Source: Bacillus sp. NTK074B
GTDB taxonomy: Bacteria; Bacillota; Bacilli; Bacillales; Bacillaceae_B
Reading direction: 5' to 3'
NCBI RefSeq assembly: GCF_017303375.1
Contig: NZ_JAFKOH010000001.1
Location: 186,001-250,000, forward strand
DNA length: 64,000 nucleotides
Below, piece by piece: positions 63,997-64,000 of the stretch. Under the pieces are notes generated by a model. The model saw only the letters and a list, made by a program, of their open reading frames with translations, ran no database searches and had not been told where the DNA came from. Every line of letters starts with the position of its first letter. The stretch's first letter is position 1. The position numbers and the translations under genes are program-made.

Positions 63997-64000
63997 GTGT

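Overview
The window reads as chromosome from a spore-forming Bacillaceae bacterium. Evidence: moderate G+C, strong AAGGAGG-type ribosome binding sites, many TTG/GTG starts, TTGACA/TATAAT promoters, menaquinone and bacillithiol genes, and several sporulation or germination genes (spoIVA, ypeB/sleB, cotJABC, yphF, ypjB). Gene order follows the Bacillus subtilis interval that runs from recQ/recS (ypbC) to dinG, with local insertions and losses. The genus cannot be fixed by eye; the two dispersed repeat families resemble ones I have seen in marine Bacillus-like genomes. Nearly all genes lie on the minus strand, so transcription mostly runs from high to low coordinates. Plus-strand exceptions are a YitT-family gene, ypzI, a small coiled-coil gene, ansA and cotJABC.

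Layout, left to right. 1-3.4 kb: the start of a secreted metallo-beta-lactamase-like protein, then dinG. 3.4-5.8 kb: panB-panC-panD, preceded by a structured leader with an attenuator. 5.8-11.5 kb: an operon ypjD-dapB-mgsA-bshB1-bshA-cca-birA (nucleotide clean-up, lysine/cell-wall precursor, methylglyoxal, bacillithiol, tRNA CCA end, biotin). 11.5-14.7 kb: YitT protein, a YugP-type zinc protease, ypjB, ypjA. 14.7-20.5 kb: qcrABC menaquinol:cytochrome c reductase, ypiF, ypiB, ypiA and an unrecognised amidohydrolase-like protein. 20.9-27.2 kb: aroC-aroB-aroH-hisC-tyrA-aroA, the aromatic supraoperon without the trp genes that sit inside it in B. subtilis. 27.6-33.1 kb: cheR, ndk, hepS-menG-hepT (heptaprenyl/menaquinone), folE-mtrB (GTP cyclohydrolase and TRAP) and hbs.

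33.7-46.1 kb: spoIVA, yphF, yphE, gpsA, der, the YIEGIA gene set, ypzI, fni, the S1-like ypfD, plsC, cmk, ypfB and motI. 46.2-53.4 kb: ypeB and sleB (cortex lysis), a coiled-coil gene, prsW, ansA, ypdA (bacillithiol disulfide reductase) and gudB. 53.4-64 kb: a tandem palindromic repeat, ypbH (MecA paralogue), a MerR regulator with a cobalamin domain and the CarH-type W-x9-EH signature, ypbG, a small membrane gene, a CBS-domain protein, cotJABC, ypbF, a glycosyltransferase with a PAP2 phosphatase, ypbE, ypbD and recS.

Most of the window is conserved housekeeping DNA. The observations I rate highest are: the panB leader, where two bulged-A hairpins, a terminator and a competing antiterminator can be drawn from the sequence; the candidate light- or cobalamin-sensing MerR protein; TRAP kept although the trp genes are gone from the aromatic operon; long palindromic repeats whose arms show compensatory changes; a strong terminator hairpin that buries the ribosome binding site of the next gene; and a degenerate, probably non-hydrolytic amidohydrolase-like protein.
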